A DNA stretch of 64,000 nucleotides from Intestinimonas massiliensis (ex Afouda et al. 2020). GTDB lineage: Bacteria; Bacillota; Clostridia; Oscillospirales; Oscillospiraceae. Position numbers and translations under genes: made by a program. Location of the stretch: NCBI RefSeq assembly GCF_001244995.1, contig NZ_LN869529.1, positions 1,320,957 to 1,384,956 on the forward strand, in the 5' to 3' direction. A model generated the notes under the pieces. It had not been told where the DNA came from, searched no databases, and was given only the letters and a program-made list of their open reading frames with translations. Shown piece by piece: positions 8,970-16,975 of the stretch (position 1 is the first letter of the stretch; every line of letters starts with the position of its first letter).

Positions 8970-9179
8970 TTAATCAAAATAGAATAGTTCTTCAAACTTC
9001 TTGTCAAGGGCAATACATAAAATGAGTGCAAGTTTGGCGGTAGGGTTGAACTGACCTGTTTCAATCGAACTAATGGTGTTGCGGGAGACACCTACCATTT
9101 CTGCCAATGCCGCCTGCGATAGATTTTTTTCAACACGGGCTTCTTTGAGATGATTTTTAAGTGTCAATTCACCATTCAT
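8970..9179 (-). CDS. small XRE-family HTH repressor
   Basis: 69 aa starting MNGELTLKNHLKEARVEK at 9179. The helix-turn-helix reads LSQAALAEMVGVSRNTISSIE. Its ATG overlaps the stop of the membrane-protein gene (ATGA), so the two are translationally coupled. Pairs of short XRE regulator plus a two-helix membrane protein are common in Firmicutes and the regulator is usually autoregulatory. Confidence 0.87.
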   Translation of the reverse strand: MNGELTLKNHLKEARVEKNLSQAALAEMVGVSRNTISSIETGQFNPTAKLALILCIALDKKFEELFYFD

Positions 9180-9508
9180 AGAGCTACTCCAAACATACTG
9201 CAAGCAACCCCAATTAAAGCTAAAATAGTCGTAAAGCTCGCAGCAATCGATAAAAGCAAAAACACCTTACTCTTTTTGAATCTCCATTCTATAAATGTTT
9301 CTCCTGCAAGATATCCCAAAAACATTGCACGCACCCCATAGTCAATCTCGCTCTTGGTAATTATAGCAAGAAGCGCAATTATGACAAACACGAAACTGAA
9401 CATTGCTTGACCAATCAATCTCCCTTGATTTTTCATCTGTTTCGTTCCCTCATCAATGCCAAGCATACCTTCTTTTTGCGCCTTTGACAAAATATCTTCT
9501 TTTTTCAT
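9176..9508 (-). CDS. small membrane protein paired with XRE regulator (DUF6442-like)
   Basis: 110 aa. Hydrophilic N-terminus MKKEDILSKAQKEG, then hydrophobic segments at about 32-50, 58-72 and 83-108. It resembles the DUF6442 group of short membrane proteins that precede a Cro/CI-like regulator in Firmicutes. Function unknown. Upstream, the A+T-rich stretch 9530-9600 with repeated AAGTATACTTGGTA-like half-sites may be the operator of the regulator. Confidence 0.72.
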   Translation of the reverse strand: MKKEDILSKAQKEGMLGIDEGTKQMKNQGRLIGQAMFSFVFVIIALLAIITKSEIDYGVRAMFLGYLAGETFIEWRFKKSKVFLLLSIAASFTTILALIGVACSMFGVAL

Positions 9509-9529
9509 AAATTCATCTCCTTACTTGTT

Positions 9530-9580
9530 ATCGCCAAGTATACTTGGTATCTTTAGAATAGCATTACCAAGTTTACTTGT
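9530..9580. promoter_or_regulatory. operator-like repeats upstream of XRE pair
   Basis: Three spaced copies of a motif close to CCAAGTATACTTGG (CCAAGTATACTTGG near 9534-9547; ACCAAGTTTACTTG near 9564-9577) lie just upstream of the leftward membrane-protein/XRE pair. A palindromic site in this place suggests an autoregulatory operator. Confidence 0.55.
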
Positions 9581-9634
9581 CAATAGATTGTGCAAAGTTT
9601 TCTGTGCAAACTTTGCGGGCGGCATATTCGTAAA

Positions 9635-9805
9635 GGGGTAGCTGGCGGCAGCCAGCGCAGGGGGAAGTGTAGCTTCCCCCTGTGATGATTGGAAGCAGCC
9701 GCAAGTGTGCTGTCAATCATCTGCTTTCCGCAGGAAGCCCCCGGCAGGGCACAACACACCAGCTTGACCGGTGTATAGTTGCGCCCTTACTCCGTAAGGG
9801 GTTCC
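9635..9805. other. candidate oriT / hairpin cluster
   Basis: No gene. Several inverted repeats occur: AGGGGGAAG/CTTCCCCCT around 9660-9682, CTGGCGGCAGCCAG near 9641, and CCCTTAC-TCC-GTAAGGG at about 9784-9800, overlapping the end of the next gene. Repeats next to a GCGCCCTTAC stretch recall origins of transfer used by MobA/MobL relaxases. Assignment is by position and structure only. Confidence 0.4.
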
Positions 9806-10086
9806 CCAGCTACCCGACCTTTCACGCTTTCCGCAACAACTTCTTTCATGTCAGTTTGGGAAAATGCCTGTTTCAGAATGTCCATCACGTCATCGTCCGT
9901 CAGCACTTCCGGCCTTATCAGGAAACTTTCCAGCATAGCTCCTCTGGTACAAAGCCGGTGCGTCCGTTCTTTCCGGGTAAGCTGTTTTATCTGGTGTGCC
10001 AGTATCTTTTCTTCGTGCTGCGCCCGCCGCAGTCTGGCTTCGCCTTTGGCAAGCTCCCGGTTGAGTTTTTCCAGCTTTTCATTCAT
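9787..10086 (-). CDS. DUF3847-like small protein
   Basis: 99 aa from MNEKLEKLNRELAKGEARLR (ATG at 10086). A coiled-coil N-terminal half carries LTRKERTHRLCTRGAMLES, a pattern I associate with DUF3847 proteins encoded next to replication initiators in clostridial mobilizable elements. Its start overlaps the stop of the upstream initiator-like gene. Function unknown. Confidence 0.75.
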   Translation of the reverse strand: MNEKLEKLNRELAKGEARLRRAQHEEKILAHQIKQLTRKERTHRLCTRGAMLESFLIRPEVLTDDDVMDILKQAFSQTDMKEVVAESVKGRVAGEPLTE

Positions 10087-10420
10087 CACGGCAGCCCTCC
10101 TTCTTGGGGAGCAGCGTGTAAATACGGTTCGGTTCTCCCACACCCCGGCGCACCCGCAGGATCAGTCCGGCGTCCTCCAATTCTTTCAAGGAACGCTTGA
10201 CGGTTACGGAGCTTCGGGACAAGGCCGCCGCCAGCTCCACAATGGGGAAACGGACAAACAGTATCCCGTTGGTATCCTCCGTACCCACCGTAAGGGTGGC
10301 GTCCAGCAGGCGGGCATACATGACCTTTGCGGTGCTGCTGACCGGCAGCCGCAACATGGCGGGGGGAAGTGGCATACAGGGCGGCAGAACGGTATCTGCG
10401 GTCATAAATTCAAATTCCAT
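10079..10420 (-). CDS. winged-helix replication-initiator-like protein
   Basis: 113 aa. LSSTAKVMYARLLDA-like and SRSSVTVKRSLKELEDAGLILRV segments match the N-terminal winged helix of RepA-type initiators and DnaD-like proteins; the C-terminus is short. In comparable elements this gene is called a replication initiator, but only the DNA-binding domain is present here, so it could equally be a regulator of the primase/helicase genes. Confidence 0.65.
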   Translation of the reverse strand: MEFEFMTADTVLPPCMPLPPAMLRLPVSSTAKVMYARLLDATLTVGTEDTNGILFVRFPIVELAAALSRSSVTVKRSLKELEDAGLILRVRRGVGEPNRIYTLLPKKEGCRDE

Positions 10421-10606
10421 TTAGTCGGTTTTCTCCTTTCGCTTGGCTCGTTTGGACAGGTAACAGGGGCAGTCGATCACGACAGCCCGGAAGCTCTGTT
10501 TGCACTCATGCTGACACTTCCGGCACAGGTCGTTGTAGGTCACACGCCCCCGGTCATTGAGGAAGAAGGACAGCTCCAACTTCCGTTTCTTGCTCATTCT
10601 CGGCAT
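10421..10606 (-). CDS. small cysteine-containing protein
   Basis: 61 aa from MPRMSKKRKLELSFF (ATG at 10606, GGAGG four bases upstream). Four cysteines in CRKCQHECK and DCPCYL suggest a zinc knuckle. It starts the leftward replication operon of the nested element. No function recognised. Confidence 0.65.
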   Translation of the reverse strand: MPRMSKKRKLELSFFLNDRGRVTYNDLCRKCQHECKQSFRAVVIDCPCYLSKRAKRKEKTD

Positions 10607-11138
10607 GGTGCCTCCTATCATAGAAAATCCGCCCATTTCAGCCGTAACGGTAGAGATGGGCGGATAGCGGTTTTTGGTGTCATGTTTCGGGGCGATTTTC
10701 AAGGAAAATACGGCCATAGAGCCGCTTGGAAAAGCCCCATAGTATCACGGACAGGGCAGACTACGCCCCGCCGATTTGTCATGTTTGGGTAGCGTTTTGG
10801 TGTCAGTTCTGCCGGGTTTCCCTGATGTCGTTCCTGCCCCTGAATCTCACAGCAGCGTTTCGTTCCCGTTGGTACGCTCGCTGCGGTCAAGGTTCCTCCA
10901 ACTCCTTGCCGCAGGTCGTTGCGCTACATCGCCGGGGAGCATATCCCATCAGGCCGGTCATTCGATTGGAATAATCCATCGATGAACTGACTTAATCATA
11001 GCTCATTTTTGAACCCTTTCCCGTATGTCCAGAAAGTAGGAATACCGCCCCAAAATCGAAAATTTCCACGATTTCGGAACGGTATGGTATAATGGCTATA
11101 TATGCTCGAAAACCACATGGAAAGGAAGTGGCAAACCG
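10607..11138. other. 532-bp intergenic region between divergent units
   Basis: No convincing gene. It holds a hairpin ATCCGCCCAT/ATGGGCGGAT (10627-10665) and a stretch 10740-10980 without coding character. Near the right end, AAATCGAAAATTTCCACGAT-like inverted half-sites (CGAAAT/ATTTCG, about 11057-11076) are followed by TATAAT at 11088-11093, which probably drives the rightward XRE gene. Confidence 0.5.
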
Positions 11139-11960
11139 ATGAAAGACCATGTTTCCTTACAGGAACGCTTGAAAGATTTACGGGTGGAAAAGGGCTTGAA
11201 GCTGGAAGAACTGGCGGAAAAGACCGGCATTTCAAAATCTGCTTTGGCAAGCTATGAAAATGAAGAAAACCGAAATAAGGAAATCAATCACGGCAACCTT
11301 ATCACACTGGCAGACTTTTATGAGGTGTCCATTGACTATCTGTTCTGCCGGACAGAAAACCGGGAGCAGATCAACACCCCGCTGTCTGAACTGCATTTGA
11401 CCGATGAAGCCGTGGCGCTTCTGAAAAGCGGACGGATCAATACCCGGCTGCTGTGCGAGATGATGTCCCACGAAAAATTTGCGGAACTGATGGCTGACGC
11501 AGAAATCTATGTGGATGGAATGGCTACCATGCGGTTCCATGACCTCAACAGTGCGCTGGCCGCTGTCCGGGTAATGATACTGGAAGAGCATCCCGAAGCC
11601 GCCGCAGACCGTTCCCTGAAAATTCTGGAAGCCGGTCAGATAGAGGAAGAAGATTTTTTCTGCCATGTGACACACAAAACATGGGACACAATCCTTCACG
11701 ATATACGCAAAGCCCATGAGAACGACATGGAGAGTGCGCCGGATACCACGCCCGCCGATGAACTAATAAAGGCAGTCCGAAAGGCCATGCAGTCCACCGG
11801 CGATAGGGTGCAGGAATTTTTGGAAATCTTCTGCAAGGCGTTCCAGCTGAAATACAAGCGGCTCACAGACGAGGAAAGAGTGACCCTGAAAAGACTGTTC
11901 AAAAGATCGCCACTGATTAAAAATTCCGGGATCAACTTCCGGCGCAGGCCGTGGAAATGA
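11139..11960 (+). CDS. XRE-family regulator of nested element
   Basis: 273 aa. The N-terminal HTH is LKLEELAEKTGISKSALASYE at about residues 22-42, followed by IDYLFCRTEN, typical of Cro/CI regulators. A long alpha-helical C-terminal region has no recognised motif. It is divergent from the replication operon, with GGAAGTGGCAAACCG upstream, and probably controls the element's excision or replication genes from the shared intergenic region. Confidence 0.88.
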   Translation: MKDHVSLQERLKDLRVEKGLKLEELAEKTGISKSALASYENEENRNKEINHGNLITLADFYEVSIDYLFCRTENREQINTPLSELHLTDEAVALLKSGRINTRLLCEMMSHEKFAELMADAEIYVDGMATMRFHDLNSALAAVRVMILEEHPEAAADRSLKILEAGQIEEEDFFCHVTHKTWDTILHDIRKAHENDMESAPDTTPADELIKAVRKAMQSTGDRVQEFLEIFCKAFQLKYKRLTDEERVTLKRLFKRSPLIKNSGINFRRRPWK

Positions 11961-12003
11961 AAACTGCCGTTGTGGGAACGGGTGTTCCTGCAACGGCAGT
12001 TTT
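11960..12003. terminator. bidirectional terminator
   Basis: AAAACTGCCGTTG (11960-11972) pairs with CAACGGCAGTTTT (11991-12003). It lies between two convergent genes, with T-runs on both strands. Confidence 0.85.
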
Positions 12004-12006
12004 GAA

Positions 12007-12771
12007 TCATATATGAATTTGGAAGTCTCGAAACTCAAACAATCCATTTCCCTGTTTGAGTTTTCCGGCTCTCGATAATTGTGCAAATCCGGCTTCAATG
12101 TCACCTATCAAAGAAACAGGAATATCCAACTGGTGGTGTCCGGGCAGAACTTTTTTTATTTTGTATTTCTGTATCCGCCTTATGGATTGATAAAATAGTT
12201 GCGGATCAGTAGTTGGGTAAAATGCGTCAAGGCTTCCTTTGTATATCAAATCCCCGGAATACAAGTAATTTCTTTCTGGCTCGTAAAAGCAACAATGTCC
12301 GGGAGAATGTCCCGGCGTGTGAATAACCTGAATTTCCCGTCCGCCTAAATTCAGAAAATCTCCATCCTGCAAGATTCTTTGTGGCATACCTTGAAATATC
12401 TGATAGGCGTTAATATCAAAATCTCTTGGAAAATTACAAGGAAGTCTTGTTAAATTGTTCTTTACAACTTGCAACGGTATCGGAAACCTGACTGATAACC
12501 AGTCCTTTTCCGCTTCATATACAGCGATATTATCAAAATACTTATGCCCGCCGATGTGATCCCAATGAACATGAGTAGTAATTGCCATAACAGGCAGCTC
12601 TGTTAGACTGTCCACAATTTTTCTGATGTTGGAAACGCCTAAGCCTGTATCAATGAGAATAGCGCATTTTTCTCCACATAATAGATAGCAATGTGTTTCT
12701 TCCCAGTGTTTGTATTCGCTAATAGAGAATGTATCACGGTCTATTTGCTCAATGGTAAACCAATTATCCAT
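12007..12771 (-). CDS. MBL-fold metallo-hydrolase
   Basis: 254 aa. The metal-binding motif HVHWDHIGGH is near residue 87, a further His is in HTPGHSPGHCC near 157-167, and an Asp is in YSGDLIYKG, the normal metallo-beta-lactamase-fold set. The class includes glyoxalase II-like and lactonase enzymes; the substrate is not readable. It is followed upstream by an NTF2-like protein and an XRE regulator, suggesting a small cargo cassette of the nested element. Confidence 0.87.
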   Translation of the reverse strand: MDNWFTIEQIDRDTFSISEYKHWEETHCYLLCGEKCAILIDTGLGVSNIRKIVDSLTELPVMAITTHVHWDHIGGHKYFDNIAVYEAEKDWLSVRFPIPLQVVKNNLTRLPCNFPRDFDINAYQIFQGMPQRILQDGDFLNLGGREIQVIHTPGHSPGHCCFYEPERNYLYSGDLIYKGSLDAFYPTTDPQLFYQSIRRIQKYKIKKVLPGHHQLDIPVSLIGDIEAGFAQLSRAGKLKQGNGLFEFRDFQIHI

Positions 12772-12806
12772 TCTGCATAATTACCTCCAACAACTAAATT
12801 TCCCGG

Positions 12807-13226
12807 CTAAAACCACTTTGCGTTTTCATCTCTGAAATGTGGTATAGTGCCATCTTTATAAGGGTCATATCGATTTTCATTGCAACCAAATTCTTTTAAG
12901 AGGGCAATCTTGTCATCTGGTGTCCATTCAATCAGTGATATTCCATCAAACGCTTCTACATTACCGTCGTCCATTTTATTCTTAAAATACCATTCAACGA
13001 TAGTCTGATTGTCTTTATGGAAAAACTGTTTGATGTCCCATTGTAAGACGGTTCCCCGGGTATTCCATTCCTCAAACCAAAGTATTATCTTCTTTATTCC
13101 GTGATATTCCGGCCCCCAGCTTTCAATATAGATGGCATTATTTGAAAAAATATCGGATATACCTAAATCTTTCTTTGTAAGCCACATATCAAACCAAAGT
13201 CTGATAATTCTTTCTCTATTGTCCAT
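12807..13226 (-). CDS. NTF2-like / SnoaL-like protein
   Basis: 139 aa. RIIRLWFDMWLTKKD, GIKKIILWFEEWNTRGTVL and WYFKNKMDDGNVEAFDGISLIEW match the cone-shaped NTF2-like fold used by small-molecule-binding enzymes and unknown stress proteins. Probably co-transcribed with the MBL hydrolase 36 bases downstream. No catalytic role can be assigned. Confidence 0.72.
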   Translation of the reverse strand: MDNRERIIRLWFDMWLTKKDLGISDIFSNNAIYIESWGPEYHGIKKIILWFEEWNTRGTVLQWDIKQFFHKDNQTIVEWYFKNKMDDGNVEAFDGISLIEWTPDDKIALLKEFGCNENRYDPYKDGTIPHFRDENAKWF

Positions 13227-13244
13227 TTCGCAGAACCTTCCTTG

Positions 13245-13469
13245 TTAATTTGATATTTCAGCTTCTTCGTCATGCTCTAATTCAATCACATTCAAAATTC
13301 CACAGTTCAATGCTTTGCAGATACGCAGTAGTGTTTCCATACTGATATGCTTTCCCTTGCCCATGTTGGCAATCATATTGGTGGTCAGACCGGCGGACAG
13401 CCGCAAGTCCTCTTTCCTCATGCCACGCTCTTTCAAAGTGTCCCATAGCGGTTGATAGCTGATGTGCAT
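13245..13469 (-). CDS. short XRE-family regulator
   Basis: 74 aa. LSAGLTTNMIANMGKGKHIS and LLRICKALNCGILNVIE make up a YozG-type HTH protein of a single domain. It precedes the NTF2-like and MBL genes by 18 bases and is the probable regulator of that cargo operon. Confidence 0.85.
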   Translation of the reverse strand: MHISYQPLWDTLKERGMRKEDLRLSAGLTTNMIANMGKGKHISMETLLRICKALNCGILNVIELEHDEEAEISN

Positions 13470-13604
13470 AGGCTCCCGCCTCTCTTTCCATCGTCAAATG
13501 TTCTGTACCCATTATAGCAGAAATCTTGCGTTTCCACAATATTTCTTGACCGCACCGCCGGTTCCGTCTGGATTGTGCTTTTCCTTTCTTCACTTTTATT
13601 ACAT

Positions 13605-13763
13605 TTAATTAGCCATAAGCTGCTTCATGCCCTGGCTTTTGGAACCAGGGTTGTCCGAGCCGTAGCCCTCAAGCAAATTGACAACGCCCCACACGCCCAG
13701 ACCAGCGCCGAGAGCCACAACAAGGGTCTGCAAAGTATCAATAGCGGAAGAAAAGAACTGCAT
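13605..13763 (-). pseudogene. maff2, 5' fragment
   Basis: 52 codons from MQFFSSAIDTLQTLVVALG (ATG at 13763, GGAGG upstream), ending GMKQLMAN and a stop contributed by the nested element. The first transmembrane helix and the SKSQG loop are of the Maff2 family, which follows virD4 in Tn1549-like elements. The C-terminal half is at 2966-3037. Confidence 0.87.
13612..13622. repeat. right junction repeat of nested element
   Basis: GCCATAAGCTG; partner of 3027-3037, one mismatch. Confidence 0.7.
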
Positions 13764-13834
13764 ATAGCCTCCATTTCTCCGGGGTTTTTCCCGGCCATGA
13801 AAAAAGCCGCCCATGCAGGCGGCAGGTTACGACC

Positions 13835-13853
13835 TCTGGACACTTTGTCCAGA
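13835..13853. repeat. GGACA-N3-TGTCC palindrome, CTGG class (site 3)
   Basis: TCTGGACA-CTT-TGTCCAGA, perfect arms. It is intergenic between the old virD4 3' remnant and maff2. Confidence 0.85.
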
Positions 13854-13861
13854 AGTGCTGT

Positions 13862-13918
13862 TTATACAAAGGCGTCCGGGTCATCGAGATCGTCATAGTC
13901 GAGGATGTCCTCGTCCTC
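13862..13918 (-). pseudogene. orphan 3' end of virD4 (displaced copy)
   Basis: Read leftwards this encodes EDEDILDYDDLDDPDAFV and a stop, nearly the same as the C-terminus of the intact virD4 at 15140-15208 (EDEDILNYDDVDDPDAFI). Codons differ at many third positions. The two share an exact 18-bp run at 13901-13918 and 15179-15196. This is the original 3' end, cut off when the HNH insertion brought in a replacement. Confidence 0.85.
13901..13918. repeat. left direct repeat of HNH insertion
   Basis: GAGGATGTCCTCGTCCTC, identical to 15179-15196. Confidence 0.85.
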
Positions 13919-14028
13919 TTATATGAGTACAATGCCTACATGTACGCTTTGCATAACTTTTGATTGTGCGATTTCGATTTATTTGATATTATTGATATAA
14001 ATAATAAGGCTTTAATAGAGGTGTTTCG

Positions 14029-14790
14029 ATGAGTTTTCCAGAAAATGTTGCGATTGAAGCGTTGACATTATGTGGCCGCTGCTGTTGTATCTGCCACAAG
14101 TTTTGCGGAACAAAAATTGAGTTGCATCACATAGAGCAAAAGGCCTATGGGGGCAAGGATACTTTAGAGAATTGCATTCCACTATGTTTTGATTGTCATT
14201 CCGAGATGGGCAAAGCTGACCCAAAACATCCTAAAGGAAAAAGATATTCTACGGAAGAACTGAAACGCCATAGGGATAATTGGTATAGAAAAGTAAATAG
14301 TGATGGAATTTCTGTAAATAATAGCGAAAAGACTATATTTACAGAAGATATTGAATCATTTCAAACAATATGTGCTCTGTTTACTCCAACCGTCAAGTGT
14401 TGGCTTATTGAAGAAGATATTGGGGGAACTCACCCATACAATGTGTTTGATGGGTTAGCCAAATATCTAAATGATACTTATGATGATCCTTTTTCAGAAT
14501 TTATAAATCCAGAACTAGAGAAAATGCGAGGTAATTTGATTAATTCTATTAAAGCATTTTTGAATTACAAATCCATGAACACATTTGTAAAGGATGTTTT
14601 TGGGCAAGAATTGTGTGTAACTCGCGCGTGGATGATTAGTCATGAAGATTGGATTCCACATTCCATGAGTTATGAAGAATGCTCAATACAGTATGCCAAA
14701 GAGTCTCAAACCCTAAATGATCTGGCAACAAAAGTTTGGAAAACTTACTGTGAATTTGTTCGCCAATGTCGTTTTTTGCTAGCTCAATAG
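14029..14790 (+). CDS. HNH endonuclease
   Basis: 253 aa. The N-terminal HNH domain has CGRCCCICHKFC (about 15-26), LHHI (32-35), Asn in ENCIPLC (48-53) and FDCHSE, the second zinc pair plus His. Residues 90-253 form a helical domain of unknown type with FTPTVKCWLIEED. The gene is much richer in A+T than its neighbours and oriented opposite to the transfer operon. It could be a homing-type nuclease that moves the segment or a defence nuclease carried as cargo. Confidence 0.87.
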   Translation: MSFPENVAIEALTLCGRCCCICHKFCGTKIELHHIEQKAYGGKDTLENCIPLCFDCHSEMGKADPKHPKGKRYSTEELKRHRDNWYRKVNSDGISVNNSEKTIFTEDIESFQTICALFTPTVKCWLIEEDIGGTHPYNVFDGLAKYLNDTYDDPFSEFINPELEKMRGNLINSIKAFLNYKSMNTFVKDVFGQELCVTRAWMISHEDWIPHSMSYEECSIQYAKESQTLNDLATKVWKTYCEFVRQCRFLLAQ

Positions 14791-14859
14791 CAGTATCACA
14801 AATAATGCTAAAATGAATTATCAATAGACTTTGAATATTTATAAAAAGGGAGAATTGTT

Positions 14860-15096
14860 ATGAGAAAAGAGTTAACACCGGAGCTGAAAAAATGCAAAGA
14901 AGAATTTGATTTTCTTCATAAAAAAATTGGTGAACTAGAGTGGGAACTTGCAACAGTATATTATGGCCGCGAGGCAGTCCTCAGATCACAAATTGAATTG
15001 TTAGAAACACAAATTGAGAATTATAGAGTTAATATTGCAATTTTAGTAGATAAAGTTCGAGACGAGGTGTCAAAAGCAAACCATAAATCGCGATAG
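14860..15096 (+). CDS. small coiled-coil protein
   Basis: 78 aa, MRKELTPELKKCKEEFD, strongly helical and charged with heptad-like Leu/Ile spacing from residue 10 to 70. GGGAG lies upstream. It follows the HNH gene by 70 bases in the same orientation and is probably its partner or inhibitor. No homologue recognised. Confidence 0.6.
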   Translation: MRKELTPELKKCKEEFDFLHKKIGELEWELATVYYGREAVLRSQIELLETQIENYRVNIAILVDKVRDEVSKANHKSR

Positions 15097-15105
15097 ATTT
15101 TATGC

Positions 15106-15135
15106 CCCCATTCCGGTTGTTAAACTGGAATGGGG
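15106..15135. terminator. terminator of HNH operon
   Basis: CCCCATTCC-GGTT pairs with AAACT-GGAATGGGG and is followed by a T-run. It separates the HNH unit from the convergent virD4 gene. Confidence 0.8.
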
Positions 15136-15139
15136 ATTT

Positions 15140-16975
15140 TTATATAAAGGCATCCGGATCGTCCACATCATCGTAGTTGAGGATGTCCTCGTCCTCGCTT
15201 ACGGGCCCCGCGTCCGATACGTCTACCTCGTACACCTCACAAGCCTCATTCAGCCCAGGCCGCCTGCGGCGGTTAATGAGTTTATCAAGGTCAAAGGCGT
15301 TTTTCTTTTTATCGGCCTCAGCCGTGTACTTGTAGTTCGGGTGCTGCTTCAAATCGTATTTGGACGAGAAGAACGGGGGCAGGCCCCGCAGCTGCAAAAT
15401 GCACTTATCGCCCGGCATGGTAGCCAGCTCACTGGGGGTCATCAGCTCCCGGCCCAGCCGCTGGGTGTTTTGGTTGTAGCTTTCCGACTGCCCACGGGAG
15501 CGGCCCTCGGTCTGCATGGAGATCGTGGCCTTGCCCAGCCAGTTTTCGGAAATTTCCTTGATGGTGGAGCTTTCCCGCCCGCCCAGGAAAACCACGCTGT
15601 CCATGTTTCCCAGGATTGTTTCGGCGTTGTCCTTGTATATGGCCTTGCATTGAGCGTACTGCTGGTAGAACAGGCACAGACTTACCTCACGAGAACGGAT
15701 CACGGCCACCAGCTTCTCCAGCGAGGGCACCTGGCCCGTGTTGGCCGCCTCGTCCCACAGCACCCGCACATGATGGGGCAGGCGGCCACCGTGAACATTG
15801 TCCGCCCGTTCACACAAGAGATTGAACATCTGCGAAAAGGCCAGGGCAACAATGAAGTTATAAGTGGGGGTTGTGTCGGAAATCGTGAAGAAAACCGCCG
15901 TTTTCCGATCCCCGATGCGGTCAAGCTCCAGCTCGTCATAGCTCATGATCTCCCGGAGTTGGGGGATGTCAAAGGGGGCCAGTCGGGAGCCGCAGGAAAT
16001 CAAAATGCTTTTTGCGGTCTTGCCGCTTGCCAGCTTATATTTCTTGTACTGCTTCACGGCAAAGCAATCCGGCTTGCGCTTTTCCAGGCCCTTAAACATA
16101 TAGTCCACCGCGTTCATATAGGACTCGTCATCCTCTTTCACGTCCATGCCGGAAATGATATCCACCAGGGTATTGATGTTCCGATCCTCGGCGGGGGCCT
16201 CGAAAATGATATAGGCAATCAGGGCGCAGTACAAAAGCGTTTCCGCCTTCGTCCAAAATGGATCGCCCTCCTTGCCCTCGCCTTTGGTGTTGGCTATGAG
16301 GGTGTCCACGAATTTGAGGATGTCCGCCTCGTTGTGAATGTAGGACAACGGATTGTAGTGCATGGATTTTGAAAAATCTATGCTGTTGAACACTTTGACC
16401 TGATACCCCCGGCGTTGCAGAAAAGCCCCCACCTGGGAGAGTACCCCGCCTTTCGGATCGACGCATACATAGGAGCTGTGCGCCTGGAGCAGTTGGGGCG
16501 TGAGCCAGAAACGGGTTTTGCCGGAGCCGGACGAGCCGATGATACAGGCGTTGAGATTGCGGGCGTTGGCGGGATTTTTGGGCCGGGTGTTCATAGTGAG
16601 AAACTCCGTCTTTGTCAAAATGACGTTGTTCTCAAACTTCGGATCGACAAAGGGCTTGATGTCTTTTTCGGTGCCCCAGCGGGCCGACCCGTATTCCTCA
16701 TCCCGCCGAAATTTCTTTGCGTTCTTGCTTTTGAAGTAGATCAGCAGGCGAAAGCCCACCGCGCCCACAATGCCTATGAGCCAGTCAAAGGAGGCCAGCC
16801 CCGGCGCAAAGTCAGCAAAGGCCGGGCCGATGCTCTGCCCCAGGCCCATGAGCTTGTGAGCAAAGTCTGCTCCGGGGGCCAGACGGTAGGCCGTCCCCAG
16901 CTTTAGGCAGGCCCACAGAATAAATAGGTACGGGATATTGGGTATCACATACTTTTTGACGCTATCTGTCCTCAT
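15140..16975 (-). CDS. virD4: VirD4/TraG-family type IV coupling protein
   Basis: 611 aa from MRTDSVKKYVIPNIP (ATG at 16975). Two N-terminal membrane segments (about 12-30 and 64-82), P-loop GSSGSGKT at 147-154, Walker B in VRVLWDEAANTG, and VFLGGRESSTIKEISENWLG near the C-terminus. It couples the relaxosome to the secretion channel. Its last ~19 codons, from the acidic DEDILNYDDVDD stretch on, were supplied by the HNH insertion; a displaced older 3' end lies at 13862-13918. It overlaps pcfB by 14 bases. Confidence 0.95.
   Translation of the reverse strand: MRTDSVKKYVIPNIPYLFILWACLKLGTAYRLAPGADFAHKLMGLGQSIGPAFADFAPGLASFDWLIGIVGAVGFRLLIYFKSKNAKKFRRDEEYGSARWGTEKDIKPFVDPKFENNVILTKTEFLTMNTRPKNPANARNLNACIIGSSGSGKTRFWLTPQLLQAHSSYVCVDPKGGVLSQVGAFLQRRGYQVKVFNSIDFSKSMHYNPLSYIHNEADILKFVDTLIANTKGEGKEGDPFWTKAETLLYCALIAYIIFEAPAEDRNINTLVDIISGMDVKEDDESYMNAVDYMFKGLEKRKPDCFAVKQYKKYKLASGKTAKSILISCGSRLAPFDIPQLREIMSYDELELDRIGDRKTAVFFTISDTTPTYNFIVALAFSQMFNLLCERADNVHGGRLPHHVRVLWDEAANTGQVPSLEKLVAVIRSREVSLCLFYQQYAQCKAIYKDNAETILGNMDSVVFLGGRESSTIKEISENWLGKATISMQTEGRSRGQSESYNQNTQRLGRELMTPSELATMPGDKCILQLRGLPPFFSSKYDLKQHPNYKYTAEADKKKNAFDLDKLINRRRRPGLNEACEVYEVDVSDAGPVSEDEDILNYDDVDDPDAFI
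15179..15196. repeat. right direct repeat of HNH insertion
   Basis: GAGGATGTCCTCGTCCTC, identical to 13901-13918, here inside virD4. Confidence 0.85.

Larger units (their letters stand above)
3038..13622. mobile_element. nested mobilizable element inserted in maff2
   Basis: The 10.6-kb segment between the two maff2 halves carries a complete gene set of its own: large serine recombinase, small recombinase-linked gene, VapE-like helicase, CHC2 primase, MobA/MobL relaxase, replication-initiator-like gene, regulators and cargo (metallo-hydrolase, NTF2-like protein). It lacks secretion-channel genes, so it would need a helper ICE; the ICE it sits in is now damaged at maff2. None of the GGACA palindromes of the host ICE occurs inside it. 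Confidence 0.85.
13919..15196. mobile_element. HNH-nuclease insertion that replaces the virD4 3' end
   Basis: The 1.28-kb A+T-rich segment is flanked by an 18-bp direct repeat. It carries an HNH gene, a small coiled-coil gene, a terminator and a synonymous replacement for the last codons of virD4, so the host gene remains intact after insertion. That design is known for integrases and homing nucleases that enter gene ends. No recombinase is encoded, so the HNH protein is the likely mover, or the segment arrived by recombination with a related ICE. Confidence 0.65.
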
